DNA of 64,000 nucleotides, from NCBI GenBank assembly GCA_040768905.1, contig JAXGMA010000001.1:2108001-2172000 (forward strand), given 5' to 3'. How positions within the stretch are numbered: position 1 is the first letter of the stretch; every line of letters begins with the position of its first letter. This document shows positions 1 through 8,067 of the stretch, in pieces. Made by a program: the position numbers and the translations under genes. The DNA comes from SZUA-584 sp040768905. GTDB lineage: Bacteria > Bacillota > Clostridia > Christensenellales > SZUA-584. The notes beneath the pieces were generated by a model, which was not told where the DNA came from, ran no database searches, and was given only the letters and a program-made list of their open reading frames with translations.

Positions 1-96
1 CTCTCCACAGCATACAAGCGGCGGATTTCCCGGTTCGAGTATGCAGACCACATGTCCGCAGATTTCACAGTGATAGTAATCTCCGTAATTTGTCAT
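1..96 (-). CDS. Desulfoferrodoxin / superoxide reductase, N-terminal part (cut by window edge)
   Basis: Only the first 32 codons lie in the window. They encode the desulforedoxin-type start of a superoxide reductase: a YHCEICG segment followed by a paired CC, the four cysteines of the small FeCys4 centre. The family reduces superoxide to hydrogen peroxide in the cytoplasm of anaerobes without making oxygen. The start is set by an AAGGAGGAG ribosome site just upstream. The gene begins 22 bases after the stop of the PerR-like regulator on the same strand, so the two probably form one peroxide/superoxide-stress operon. The catalytic second iron domain, if present, lies outside the window, so a desulforedoxin-only or rubredoxin-like protein is a less likely alternative. 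Confidence 0.8.
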   Translation of the reverse strand, partial: MTNYGDYYHCEICGHVVCILEPGNPPLVCCGE

Positions 97-118
97 TTTG
101 GCTCCTCCTTATTCCTTT

Positions 119-511
119 TTAACTTAAGCATTGCATGCATGTACCCATAAAAGTGATTTGGCAGCTTTCAGGGCGGTGCCCGCCGCATTCAATATTGGAT
201 ACAGCCATTTTTTCAAATGCAGAATCGACATCATACATTTTCCTGCATTCTTTGCAATAAAAATGTGAATGTACAGAAATGTCGGCATCATACCTGTCGA
301 AAGAACCGCTGCATGACAAACGCTGAACAAGCCCCTGGCTTTCCAGTATACCCAAATTTCTGTACACCGTGCTGAGGCTCAAACGAGGAAACGCACCCAG
401 CATATTCTCATACAACCAAAAGGCATTGGGATGCTGCTTTGTTGACTTTAGGAGTTCAAGCATATATTTTCTTTGTTTTGTGTTTCTCAAAGCTTTGCTT
501 GTTTCGGCCAT
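119..511 (-). CDS. perR: Fur-family regulator, PerR-like
   Basis: A 130-residue Fur-family metal-dependent repressor. The N-terminal winged helix contains the typical LSLSTVYRNL recognition segment (about residues 45-54). The C-terminal dimer domain has the HSHFYCKEC metal/zinc region and a closing CMQC pair, giving two CxxC motifs for structural zinc. The adjacent superoxide reductase argues for a PerR-type peroxide sensor rather than an iron-uptake Fur. I chose the ATG at 511 because GGAGGG lies 8 bases upstream; the longer reading frame to 664 would run through the promoter. A minus-strand promoter (TTGACA, 18 bases, TATTAT) precedes it, with an AT-rich imperfect dyad just downstream where PerR could bind and autoregulate. 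Zur or Fur remain possible. Confidence 0.85.
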   Translation of the reverse strand: MAETSKALRNTKQRKYMLELLKSTKQHPNAFWLYENMLGAFPRLSLSTVYRNLGILESQGLVQRLSCSGSFDRYDADISVHSHFYCKECRKMYDVDSAFEKMAVSNIECGGHRPESCQITFMGTCMQCLS

Positions 512-552
512 ACAAGATCGCCCTCCAGCTTTCTTATTAATAACTATTAGCA

Positions 553-582
553 ATAATAACATAGTGCCCGTGTTGTTGTCAA
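553..582 (-). promoter_or_regulatory. Promoter of the perR-superoxide reductase operon
   Basis: Read on the minus strand, TTGACA (582-577) is followed after 18 bases by TATTAT (558-553). The stretch just downstream (about 530-558) is very AT-rich and contains an imperfect TTATTA/TAATAA dyad that could be a Fur/PerR operator. I could not match it to a strict Per box. Confidence 0.6.
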
Positions 583-698
583 GAATAAAATGACAGCCGA
601 AAAGCAAGGTATTTACAATTTGTTCATAAGCATGTATTGTTATTGTCAAACAAATATGAAACAATGTTGGTTAATCAATCTGACTGGAGGAGACACAA

Positions 699-1922
699 TT
701 GAAGAAAAGATTTTTTGCTCTGATCTGCCTGCTGCTTGCCGGCGCCATGCTGCTTGGAGCTTGTGCGGGGCCGGGCTCCAAAGAGACCGCGACACCCGGA
801 AGGGCTTCAGATATTGGCGATACTTTTGTCATTGCTACTGTAAACGGAGAAAATATCTACTATTCAGAGTTTTATAATAGATATTCAGCCACATGCAGCC
901 AGGCCGGTATTGCAGAAGATGACCCTATGCATTCTGAAATGATAAAGAATTCCGTACTAGAGATGCTTGTTCAGGATGAGATCATGGCTCAAGCGCTTGC
1001 AGAAAAGGGCTACCTTGATCTGTCAGAAGAACAGCTTGCCAAAGCGCATGAAGATGCGCAGGCCGAGATCGATATGTCCGTTGATTATTACTACGGATCA
1101 ACGATCGATGCCGAGCTCGGTACCGGCTACTCAGATGAGGAACGCGCCAAAGTGTATGCAAAATATGAAGAAATGGTGCTCGCTGATTATGGCATGACAA
1201 AAGATGATTTTTATGCATTTTACATTAAAATGGTAGCCGAAGAAGCAGCCAGAGAAGATCTCACCGGCAATATTGCACCCACCGATGCCGAGCTTAAAAC
1301 CAAATTTGATGAAAACGTAGCCTCTGATAAAGAAGCCATGGACGAAGACGCTTCGGTCTATGAACAGGCGGTGATGTCCGGCAGAACGATCTACTACAGG
1401 CCGGAAGGTGTGCGCAACGTCCGCCAGATACTTATTATTCTTGATGACGAATCAAGAGATGCTGTCGGTCTGCTGAGAAGCTCAGGCTATGACACATCGG
1501 CAGATTTTTTACTGCAAAACGCACTGTCGCAGATCGAAAAAACGGCTCAGGAAGCTCTTAATAAACTTAAATCAGGCGCGCTGAGTTTTGAAGAAGCCAT
1601 GCAGCAATATAATGATCCCGAAAAAGAGAAGGGAACTATCTACGCCGTTTCAGAAGGCAGCTCGAGTTATGTGGAATCTTTCACATCGGCATCGATGGGA
1701 CTTGAAAACATCGGTGATTATACGCAGCTCGTTGCTTCGGATTATGGTTATCATATCATTGAATATGTGAGTGATGTTGAGGCGGGCGCTGTGGCCTTTG
1801 ACTCCGTCAAGGACGATGTCCACGAAGCACTCATCACGACGCTCAAGGATCAAAAATGGCAGCAGATCGTTGATGAATGGACCGCAGCAGCCGTGGTTGT
1901 CTATACAGATACAGCTTATTAG
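699..1922 (+). CDS. Lipoprotein foldase, PrsA/SurA-like parvulin
   Basis: A 407-residue secreted lipoprotein. The signal peptide ends in the lipobox LLGAC, so Cys21 or so is the lipid anchor on the outer face of the membrane. Residues about 40-200 resemble the helical SurA/PrsA N-terminal chaperone region, and residues about 240-380 look like a parvulin (PpiC) rotamase fold (GVRNVRQIL start and YGYHIIEYV near its end). The family helps exported proteins fold. The start is a TTG at 699, supported by GGAGG 8 bases upstream. The gene is monocistronic, divergent from perR, and followed by a terminator at 1941. The parvulin catalytic residues are not all obvious, so it may be chiefly a chaperone. 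Confidence 0.8.
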   Translation: MKKRFFALICLLLAGAMLLGACAGPGSKETATPGRASDIGDTFVIATVNGENIYYSEFYNRYSATCSQAGIAEDDPMHSEMIKNSVLEMLVQDEIMAQALAEKGYLDLSEEQLAKAHEDAQAEIDMSVDYYYGSTIDAELGTGYSDEERAKVYAKYEEMVLADYGMTKDDFYAFYIKMVAEEAAREDLTGNIAPTDAELKTKFDENVASDKEAMDEDASVYEQAVMSGRTIYYRPEGVRNVRQILIILDDESRDAVGLLRSSGYDTSADFLLQNALSQIEKTAQEALNKLKSGALSFEEAMQQYNDPEKEKGTIYAVSEGSSSYVESFTSASMGLENIGDYTQLVASDYGYHIIEYVSDVEAGAVAFDSVKDDVHEALITTLKDQKWQQIVDEWTAAAVVVYTDTAY

Positions 1923-1940
1923 AAAATGCGACCTTTTTTT

Positions 1941-1971
1941 AAGAGCTTTCCGGTGTGAAGGCTCTTTTTTT
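1941..1971 (+). terminator. Rho-independent terminator after the foldase gene
   Basis: AGAGC and GCTCT form a hairpin followed by seven T residues, about 20 bases after the stop codon. Confidence 0.75.
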
Positions 1972-2067
1972 GCTTGCAGATCGTACGCCTGTCCTGGATG
2001 CAGCGTCATCGGCGTATCGTTTTGCTCCTTTTATTAAAAAGCTGCACAGGCTTTCATTCATAGTTTT

Positions 2068-2352
2068 TTAATTCACTTGACCTATGCGTATCTTAGCTTC
2101 ATTTTGAGTATCCGCCGCGCTCATCTCAAGCCTTTTTCGGCTGATTTTGCCTTCGAGCACGGCATTACGCAGCGCTTCCATAACCTGCTCCTGCATATCG
2201 GCATCTTTGGCTATGATTACCATGTCCCCGCCCGCAAGTATGTGCCCAACTAGAAAAGCCATTGCCCAAAACACATATCTTCTCATTTTTCTCCTCTGCA
2301 GCTTTCTTTGGTTTCTGGAAAACTGGCTGCCAAAAATCCAAAGCTCAGCCAT
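2068..2352 (-). pseudogene. Decayed duplicate of the NagZ C-terminus
   Basis: This reading frame carries GHILAGGDMVIIAKDADMQ followed by ISRKRLE. It is clearly related to the C-terminal end of the upstream neighbour NagZ (AHILAGGDIVLIGKHIKMQ and ISRERLE). After LEMS the frame is wrong; in the next frame the sequence reads RRILKMKLRYA and stops at 2082, matching RRILRMKF of NagZ. It is therefore a tandem-duplication remnant with at least one frameshift. Nothing upstream of the HILAGGD segment resembles the catalytic barrel. It begins exactly where the intact gene stops, so it may be translated as a short tail peptide, but no function is expected. Confidence 0.8.
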
Positions 2353-3590
2353 TAAAAAGAGAGTTCCGCGTTGTATTTGAATTTCATGCGCAGTATACGC
2401 CTCACGCTCTGCTCAAGGCGTTCACGGCTGATGATGTTTTCAGCCGCCGCCCGGCGGAGCGATTCAAGAACATCTTTCTGCATCTTTATGTGTTTTCCTA
2501 TCAGAACAATATCGCCGCCCGCAAGTATATGTGCAACAGCCCCCTCGCCGGCGGAATATTTGCTGGTTATCCCTTTCATCCGCATATCGTCCGAAAACAC
2601 AACGCCGTCAAACCCCATCTTTTCGCGCAGCACTTGGGTGATCCACAAAGACGACATAGAAGCGATCTGTCCGCTGTCTATTTCCGGATATGACAAATGC
2701 GCGATCAGCATGGCATCAATACTAGCCTTAACAGCTTCTTTAAAAGGTTTGAGCGCATACCCTTCAATATCCTCAAACGAAGCTTTTATCACGGGCAGTT
2801 TTTTGTGTGAATCATCGGGGGTCTCTCCATGCCCGGGGAAATGCTTGCCCATACTCGTGATACCTGCATCCTGCAGCCCTTTAATCGCTTCCCTGATCAG
2901 CATGGAGACCTCTTGCGGTTCGCTTCCGAACATACGGTCTCCAATAAATGTTTTCATGGGATCTTCTGCAATATCAAGCACAGGGGCCATATTAAGGGTG
3001 ATTCCCATGTCTTTGAGTTTTTCACCGATGCTTCTGTACTGTTCATAAACCTGCTCAGGTTCGCGCTTCGCACCCAGCACGAATGCTGATTTTAATTGTT
3101 TTCTCCATTTTGAAAAGCGTATGACGCGTCCGCCTTCAATGTCTATCCCAATGATGAGCGGTATGCTGCTTTTATTGTACGCGTTTATTTTTTCCACCAG
3201 CGCGGATGTTTGGGAAAAAGTCTTTGTGTTCCATCCAAACAAAATCACGTTGCCGACATCATATTTTTGCATCAGCGCAATGCTTTGCTCGTCCATGTTT
3301 TTGGTGCCGGTAAAACCGATCATCACCATCTGGCCAATCAACTCTTCATCACTCATTTGCGCTATCAGCGCTTCTATAGGGTCAGGCTCTGACGTTGGTA
3401 CTGGCGTTGGCTCCGGTGTTGGCTCCGGTGTTGGCTCCGGCGTTGGCTCCGGTGTTGATCCAGGCACAGTTTCAGAAGAGAGTGATTCAAGCGGTGCAAT
3501 ACCCGAAATCTCTTCGGGGACAATTGACGGCGCGCCGCATGCCGACATAAAAAAAACGATGAAAACCAAAATCAAAGCGATGCGTTTCAT
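2352..3590 (-). CDS. nagZ: Beta-N-acetylhexosaminidase (glycoside hydrolase family 3), lipoprotein
   Basis: A 412-residue lipoprotein that should remove N-acetylglucosamine from peptidoglycan fragments outside the cell. The signal peptide ends at the lipobox MSAC. It is followed by a low-complexity proline linker of repeated TPEP units (about residues 45-65). Then comes the GH3 barrel with the NagZ loop KHFPGHGETPDDSH, which holds the His/Asp catalytic dyad, and the likely nucleophile Asp in GVVFSDDMRM. I prefer the ATG at 3590 because AAAGG lies upstream and the signal peptide starts there. A decayed copy of the last 60 residues follows directly. Bacillus NagZ is also extracellular and usually longer. 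Confidence 0.88.
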   Translation of the reverse strand: MKRIALILVFIVFFMSACGAPSIVPEEISGIAPLESLSSETVPGSTPEPTPEPTPEPTPEPTPVPTSEPDPIEALIAQMSDEELIGQMVMIGFTGTKNMDEQSIALMQKYDVGNVILFGWNTKTFSQTSALVEKINAYNKSSIPLIIGIDIEGGRVIRFSKWRKQLKSAFVLGAKREPEQVYEQYRSIGEKLKDMGITLNMAPVLDIAEDPMKTFIGDRMFGSEPQEVSMLIREAIKGLQDAGITSMGKHFPGHGETPDDSHKKLPVIKASFEDIEGYALKPFKEAVKASIDAMLIAHLSYPEIDSGQIASMSSLWITQVLREKMGFDGVVFSDDMRMKGITSKYSAGEGAVAHILAGGDIVLIGKHIKMQKDVLESLRRAAAENIISRERLEQSVRRILRMKFKYNAELSF

Positions 3591-3663
3591 TTTGTTACCT
3601 TTGCGTCTGTTTATAAACATCATATGAGGGGAATCAAGCCCTGTCAAGATACCGAAGCGCACT

Positions 3664-3700
3664 TAAAAAAACAGCCTGCGAAACATTGCGCCGCAGGCTG
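3664..3700 (-). terminator. Terminator of sipL
   Basis: On the minus strand CAGCCTGCG and CGCAGGCTG form a perfect nine-base-pair stem followed by seven T residues, 18 bases beyond the sipL stop. Confidence 0.9.
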
Positions 3701-3718
3701 CCGGCAAAAATTTCCTGC

Positions 3719-5227
3719 CTAGCTCATGATCAGTATTTTCTGGCCCTGCCCGGCAATGTCCCCGATGTCCGGGTTAAACGCCTTGACTGACTCGAGTGTA
3801 GTCGCAAATCGCTTGGCGATATCCCATGCTGTCTCGCCGCCATCTGCGAAATAGATCGTGATTCCCTGATGCACTGCAGCCGGTTCATCGGTTTCGTCAA
3901 GCCCTGACACCATTTGTATGCGGCTTTGTGCGAATGCCTGCACGTGTACATCCATCATATACTTGACGCTGATATCGCGCCCCGTGCCTTCAAACATGCA
4001 GTTTTCCACCTCAGCGCGTACTTCCACATCATGTTCCGGCGTGATTCCGTCCAGCAGCACTTCAGATTCAAAAGGGGTTTCTCCCGTATAGCTCCACATC
4101 CCTTCCGGCGAATAGTAGCACACCGTGTACATCATAAGCCCTTCTATGTAGACGCGGTCTACGCCCGGCAGCGCAGAAGCTATGGACGGCACACCCTTAA
4201 GGCAGATCACACGGGACACACTCGGCTGCGATGCAGGCACAGAAATGGTGCTGCGCGCAATGGTGCGGGCATTTCCGGAAAGCACGGGGTATCTGCACAC
4301 CTGTTCCTGGTGATCAAGCGTGAGCCTATTGCTGAGCGAATACGCATCTTCTAAAAATTCCACTTCTTGTTCGCCGCGCACAGCGCACACGATAGTCATC
4401 CGCGCGGAAAGCCGCAGCACATCGCTGGCTTCGTCGGCCACGCTCACGTTCACTTCGGCAATGGCCGCTTCCGCTGTCACGGCATCTCCAGCAGATATAG
4501 CTTCAGACGCAATGATCTGCCCGAAAGGCACCGTTTCGCTAAGCTGCTGCAAAGGCGCGCTTTTATCGGCAGAAAGGTACAGCACAGTGAGCTTGATATT
4601 ACCTTCCACGATGATCTTAAGATCCTCGTTGCGCACGCTGCTGACCACGGCATACGCATCTGCAAATAAAATTTTGTCCGCAGTCGGCATAGTCTGAGGC
4701 ACGCGCAAGTCTTCGCGTATGTAAGCTGTTTCGCGCCGCTGCTCGCGCGTGGTCATAAAGCGCTGCTTTGCCATACGCGTCTGAAGCTCAGGCAATTCGA
4801 CGCTTGCAGCTGCCTCACAGTTTTTTATGACGCTGCCTTTGATTTCTACACCCACGATGCCGCGTACATTCACAGCGCGCCCTTCTTCCACACTGTATGT
4901 GATCTCCCTGACGCTGCCGCGCGCTATGATGTACATGCCCGGCTCCGCTTCTTCCATATCCTGCGTGTGGCGAAAAGGCGAGCTTGCGTCGAACGCTTCA
5001 ATACCGCCCTCTAAATCCAAATAGACCACGCTGAAAGAAACGTTGCCGTCCATAAAAACCTTACCTTCCGCCGGCTCTGCATTGACGTGAATACGCCCCT
5101 GTATAAACAAAACGCGCTCAATGTCAGGTCTGTCCGCCGGAAGGGACAGCCTTCCTTCCACAAGGCTTTCGCTCAAAACAGGCTGGCAGGCCGTTTCCAT
5201 TTTGAATGACGTTTTTTTAACTTTCAT
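3719..5227 (-). CDS. sipL: Spore coat morphogenesis protein SipL-like (SPOCS/DUF3794 repeats plus LysM)
   Basis: A 502-residue protein made of repeated DUF3794 (SPOCS) domains (roughly residues 30-135, 175-290 and 310-430), ending in a LysM-like domain (about 455-502; GETAWDIAKRFATTLESV then FNPD). This is the layout and length of SipL, which in Clostridioides difficile binds the SpoIVA coat base protein through its LysM domain and is needed to assemble the spore coat. The gene stands alone with its own terminator. Its promoter region has a sigma-E-like pattern (AATATT, 14 bases, TATATATT), which fits mother-cell expression. This is the clearest sign that the organism makes endospores. Confidence 0.85.
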   Translation of the reverse strand: MKVKKTSFKMETACQPVLSESLVEGRLSLPADRPDIERVLFIQGRIHVNAEPAEGKVFMDGNVSFSVVYLDLEGGIEAFDASSPFRHTQDMEEAEPGMYIIARGSVREITYSVEEGRAVNVRGIVGVEIKGSVIKNCEAAASVELPELQTRMAKQRFMTTREQRRETAYIREDLRVPQTMPTADKILFADAYAVVSSVRNEDLKIIVEGNIKLTVLYLSADKSAPLQQLSETVPFGQIIASEAISAGDAVTAEAAIAEVNVSVADEASDVLRLSARMTIVCAVRGEQEVEFLEDAYSLSNRLTLDHQEQVCRYPVLSGNARTIARSTISVPASQPSVSRVICLKGVPSIASALPGVDRVYIEGLMMYTVCYYSPEGMWSYTGETPFESEVLLDGITPEHDVEVRAEVENCMFEGTGRDISVKYMMDVHVQAFAQSRIQMVSGLDETDEPAAVHQGITIYFADGGETAWDIAKRFATTLESVKAFNPDIGDIAGQGQKILIMS

Positions 5228-5266
5228 AATTCCAACCCTCTCTTTTCTCGATCGCTCTCACTAATA

Positions 5267-5294
5267 AATATATAGTTAAACCTTTGAGAATATT
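5267..5294 (-). promoter_or_regulatory. Possible sigma-E promoter of sipL
   Basis: On the minus strand AATATT (5294-5289) is followed after 14 bases by TATATATT (5274-5267), about 40 bases before the sipL start. This resembles the mother-cell sigma-E pattern (ATATT, N14, CATAnAnT) with one mismatch, and no good sigma-A promoter is visible. It is inferred from pattern and gene function only. Confidence 0.4.
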
Positions 5295-5351
5295 CCCTTT
5301 GTATTTACTGACTTTTTTCGGGATTTAACATAATGTTCACAGCACCTTTGG

Positions 5352-5380
5352 TTGACTTGACAGATACGGTGTGATATCAT
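5352..5380 (+). promoter_or_regulatory. Promoter of a candidate small RNA
   Basis: TTGACT (5352-5357), 17 bases, TATCAT (5375-5380). It faces right into a stretch with no plus-strand gene and ends 60 bases before a strong terminator. Confidence 0.55.
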
Positions 5381-5386
5381 ACGTCG

Positions 5387-5468
5387 CATGCACACCGGTC
5401 TATTGCACCGGTAAAAAAGCTTCAAACATTTTTATATATGGGTGCGCAGCAAATGCGCCCTTTTTTTT
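5387..5468 (+). ncRNA. Candidate small RNA, about 80 nt
   Basis: Between the promoter at 5352-5380 and the terminator at 5440-5468 the predicted transcript has no convincing reading frame. It contains an early hairpin made by two copies of the self-complementary hexamer ACCGGT (5394-5399 and 5407-5412), an A/T-rich single-stranded middle, and the GGGTGC/GCGCCC terminator stem followed by eight T. It lies between divergent sipL and the convergent aminotransferase gene. I do not recognise a known family. Its existence is inferred from promoter and terminator only. Confidence 0.45.
5440..5468 (+). terminator. Plus-strand terminator with no upstream protein gene
   Basis: GGGTGC (5440-5445) pairs with GCGCCC (5455-5460), followed by eight T. 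No plus-strand protein gene precedes it, which is why a small RNA is proposed. Confidence 0.75.
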
Positions 5469-5470
5469 GC

Positions 5471-5495
5471 AAAAAAAAAGGGCTTGCACAGCCCT
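5471..5495 (-). terminator. Terminator of the aminotransferase gene
   Basis: On the minus strand AGGGCT, a four-base loop and AAGCCC are followed by nine T, directly after the stop codon. Confidence 0.85.
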
Positions 5496-6669
5496 ATGAT
5501 GACATATTTTCTTGCAGTGCTTTTTTGAGTTTAGCCATGCCTTCCCTTATCTGATCCAGCGAGGCCATCGAGAAATTCAGGCGCATGGTGTTTTTATGCC
5601 CGCCTTCTGGGTAAAAATGCGTGCCGGGCACAAAAGCCACACCCGCTTCGACGCACTTTTTGAATAGTATTTCCGCGTCCATATGCGCCGGAAGCCACGC
5701 CCAGATGAACAGCCCTCCGTCCGGCTGCGTATGCGTGATGCCTTTGGGGAAGGTTTCAAGCTCTTCCAGCATCGCGTCCCTCTTTTCGCTGTAAAGAGCG
5801 CGTATTTTCTCAATATGTGCCTGTATCTGCCCGGAGCGCATAAAGGCGTCGACGAGCTCCTGCGAAAGGTTGGCTGTGTGCAGGTCTTCTCCTTGTTTGG
5901 CGATATTGAATTTATTAATGATGCGGCTGTCCGCCGCTGCAGCGCCCACGCGCAGCCCTGGAGATATGATCTTTGAGAAGCTTAAAAGGTATATGACCGT
6001 TTCGTCTTCGTCCAGGCTTTTGATCGCGGGCTCAGCGATGCCAGAATACCTTAAATCGCAGTACGGGTCGTCCTCAAGTATCAGCACGCCATGCTTTTGG
6101 CACAACTCAAGCATACGCTTGCGCCGGTCTGCGCTCATGGTGCGGCCTGTGGGGTTTTGGAACGTCGGTATGGTGTAGACGAATTTTGGCCTCAGGCGCT
6201 TCATCTTCTGTTCAAGATCATCCATAAGCATGCCCTGTTCATCCATCTCCACGCCTTTGACATCCGCCTCATAGGCAAGAAAAGTCTGCAGCGCGCCAAT
6301 GAATGTCGGAGATTCAGCGAGAATCACATCTCCCGGATTGCAGAGCGTTTTGGCCGTAAGCCCGATGCCCTGCGTTGAACCTGATGTGATAATGACGCGT
6401 TCAAAGTCCGTTTTGATACCTCTTTGCTTCATCATTTCGATGACCGTTTCTTTTAACGGCGTGATGCCGGGCGTGCCGCCGTACTGCAGTATGCGGCTCC
6501 CGTTCTCACGCAAAAGTTTCTCAGCGATCTGCGCGATCTGCTCTGAAGGAAAGCTGTCCGGCGAGGGGTTGCCCCCCGCGAACGAGATCATGCCCGGCTG
6601 TCCTAAAAGCGCGAATATAGCACGTATGGCACTGCCTGTCACTTTGTCGAACCGTTTTGCGAATTCCAT
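5494..6669 (-). CDS. PLP-dependent class I/II aminotransferase (2-aminoadipate/aromatic type)
   Basis: A 391-residue fold-type I aminotransferase of the group that includes LysN and MocR-like catalytic domains. SFAGGNPSPDSFP near the N-terminus, TSGSTQGI (cofactor phosphate region), TFQNPTGRTM, and YLLSFSKIISPGLRVG with the cofactor lysine are all present. A C-terminal substrate arginine is likely in NTMRLNFS. No DNA-binding domain is attached, so this is the enzyme alone. The substrate cannot be read from the sequence; 2-oxoglutarate/2-aminoadipate or branched and aromatic amino acids are usual. The ATG at 6669 is chosen because AAAGGA precedes it. The gene is monocistronic, with its own terminator. 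Confidence 0.85.
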   Translation of the reverse strand: MEFAKRFDKVTGSAIRAIFALLGQPGMISFAGGNPSPDSFPSEQIAQIAEKLLRENGSRILQYGGTPGITPLKETVIEMMKQRGIKTDFERVIITSGSTQGIGLTAKTLCNPGDVILAESPTFIGALQTFLAYEADVKGVEMDEQGMLMDDLEQKMKRLRPKFVYTIPTFQNPTGRTMSADRRKRMLELCQKHGVLILEDDPYCDLRYSGIAEPAIKSLDEDETVIYLLSFSKIISPGLRVGAAAADSRIINKFNIAKQGEDLHTANLSQELVDAFMRSGQIQAHIEKIRALYSEKRDAMLEELETFPKGITHTQPDGGLFIWAWLPAHMDAEILFKKCVEAGVAFVPGTHFYPEGGHKNTMRLNFSMASLDQIREGMAKLKKALQENMSS

Positions 6670-6991
6670 GCTATTCAATCCTTTGCCTGTTTTGTTGATT
6701 ATATACCGCACAGGGAGGGGGTTTCAATAGTTTCGCTGCCAAGAAAGGCTTTTTCCCGCCATCATCATATATTTTAATGCCTTAAATCTTCAGGCTGCAC
6801 AAACACTTTGGTGTGGGCAAAACACGCCTCTGGTCAATTGTGGCGCTTAAGGCGCAAGCGCAAGATAAATGAACCGGCTTGCCAATAATCAATATATTTA
6901 ATATAAACATTAATTATTTTAATATATATATTGACATTATTAATTTACTGTGATATTTTTTATTCATAAATTGAATCAAAGGATGGATCCA
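6670..6991. other. Divergent intergenic region, AT-rich operator-like stretch and promoter
   Basis: About 320 bases separate the aminotransferase from the DUF2089 gene. The left part shows nothing I recognise. Positions 6885-6935 are almost pure A/T with repeated AATATATT and TTTAATATA elements, likely a binding site. A plus-strand promoter follows: TTGACA (6931-6936), 17 bases, TATTTT (6954-6959). Confidence 0.5.
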
Positions 6992-7366
6992 ATGGCACAC
7001 AAAGCACCCACACGCTGCCCTGTATGCGGCGGCGACTATGAGATCACAGCGCTCACATGCAAAAAATGCGAGAGCGCCCTTGGCGGCCATTTCTCCGGCT
7101 GTGATTTTTGCAGCCTTGGCAATGACGATGCCGCTTTCATACTGACATTTTTAAAATGCCGCGGCAGCATCAAAGATGTCGAAAAAGAACTCGGGATCTC
7201 GTATCCCACCGTCAGAAGCCGACTGGATGCCGTACTCAAGCGGCTCGGGCTCAAAAGCACCGCTTCCATGCTGGACATCAAGGAAGAGCGCCGCAATATC
7301 TTAGATCAGCTCGACGGCGGGGAGATCACCGCAGAGCAGGCCGCAGAACAATTGAAAAACTTATAA
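6992..7366 (+). CDS. DUF2089 family zinc-ribbon/helix-turn-helix protein
   Basis: A 124-residue protein with an N-terminal zinc ribbon (CPVCGG and CKKCES, about residues 8-28, plus a further CDFC) and a helix-turn-helix in the middle (LGISYPTVRSRLDAVLKRLG). The C-terminus ends in a short GEITAEQAAEQL helix of the SHOCT type. This is the DUF2089 family, usually considered a transcription regulator. I chose the ATG at 6992 because AAAGGA lies at the right distance; the ATG at 6983 overlaps the ribosome site. It heads an operon with three small genes and may autoregulate from the AT-rich region upstream. Target genes are not known to me beyond that inference. Confidence 0.82.
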   Translation: MAHKAPTRCPVCGGDYEITALTCKKCESALGGHFSGCDFCSLGNDDAAFILTFLKCRGSIKDVEKELGISYPTVRSRLDAVLKRLGLKSTASMLDIKEERRNILDQLDGGEITAEQAAEQLKNL

Positions 7367-7386
7367 TTTAAAGGAGTCCATAAATA

Positions 7387-7797
7387 ATGAATGAAGAAAT
7401 CTTAAAAGTGCTGGAAATGGTCAAAGAGGGCAAGATCACGCCCGAGCAGGGTGAAGCGTTGCTTTGCGCAATGAATGTCGGTTCGACGCCAAAGCCCCAG
7501 GAAAAAAAGAATTCCATGCTGCGTGTGCGCGTAGATGTGAAAGACCCCGACAAAAAAGAACAAGCCAAAGTCAATGTCAACGTTCCGCTCTCACTCGCAA
7601 AGAAAGCCATGGGGCTCGTCTCCCTGATGCCGAAAGATGTGAAAAAAGAGCTGAACGAAAGCGGTATTGATCTGGATGCTATCGACTTAAAAGAGCTGAT
7701 AGAAATGTTTGAAAACGGCGAGATCACCGAGGAGCTTGTCAATGTGGATGCAGGCACCGAGGAGAAGGGCGCAACGGTGAAGGTTTATGTCGACTAA
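7387..7797 (+). CDS. SHOCT-like/YvlB N-terminal-type protein
   Basis: A 136-residue acidic, lysine-rich protein. It opens with a short helical motif (EILKVLEMVKEGKITPEQGEALL) of the type found at the start of YvlB and LiaX envelope-stress proteins, and a second copy of the same idea (MFENGEITEELV) lies near the C-terminus. No catalytic motif or membrane segment is visible. It sits 20 bases after the DUF2089 gene and overlaps the next reading frame by 11 bases, so co-expression is very likely. By analogy with the yvlABCD operon of Bacillus it may be part of a cell-envelope response, but that is inference. Confidence 0.75.
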   Translation: MNEEILKVLEMVKEGKITPEQGEALLCAMNVGSTPKPQEKKNSMLRVRVDVKDPDKKEQAKVNVNVPLSLAKKAMGLVSLMPKDVKKELNESGIDLDAIDLKELIEMFENGEITEELVNVDAGTEEKGATVKVYVD

Positions 7798-8062
7798 AAA
7801 GAACAGCCATGTCGTCGTGACGTTGCACATCGGCTGGTTTCCTTTCTTCATTGTTTTTCCCCTCCGTTGCTTTGCCGAGGTGGTCGAGGGTTATGCAGAC
7901 ATACTGTGCCTTTTTAGATGCGTGAGCAAGAAGATGTGGGCAGGCATCACTTATCTTGAAAACCTTGTCATCCTGATCCGCCATTACGGGCCCCTAGATC
8001 TTGCCAATATCGATGTGCGGTCTCCTGAAGGAAATGTCCGCATCCGCTTTTTATTGAGGTGA
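7787..8062 (+). CDS. Hypothetical 91-residue protein in the DUF2089 operon
   Basis: A short basic protein with a hydrophobic stretch near residues 8-27 (LHIGWFPFFIVFPL) and no motif I recognise. Its start overlaps the end of the previous gene and its end abuts the holin-like gene, as expected for a translationally coupled operon member. The codon pattern is acceptable. The ending (NVRIRFLLR, after DIDVRSPEGN) looks like beta-structure. It could be a damaged remnant of a YvlB-type protein. Real expression is likely from position alone; the function is unknown. Confidence 0.5.
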   Translation: MSTKKNSHVVVTLHIGWFPFFIVFPLRCFAEVVEGYADILCLFRCVSKKMWAGITYLENLVILIRHYGPLDLANIDVRSPEGNVRIRFLLR

Positions 8063-8067
8063 TTGCT

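Noticed and set aside
3391..3465. Short tandem repeats suggestive of a CRISPR or satellite
   Set aside because: They encode the TPEP proline linker of NagZ. Similar SPTP/PTP repeats occur in the coding regions near 40800 and 45215. No CRISPR array was seen in the window.
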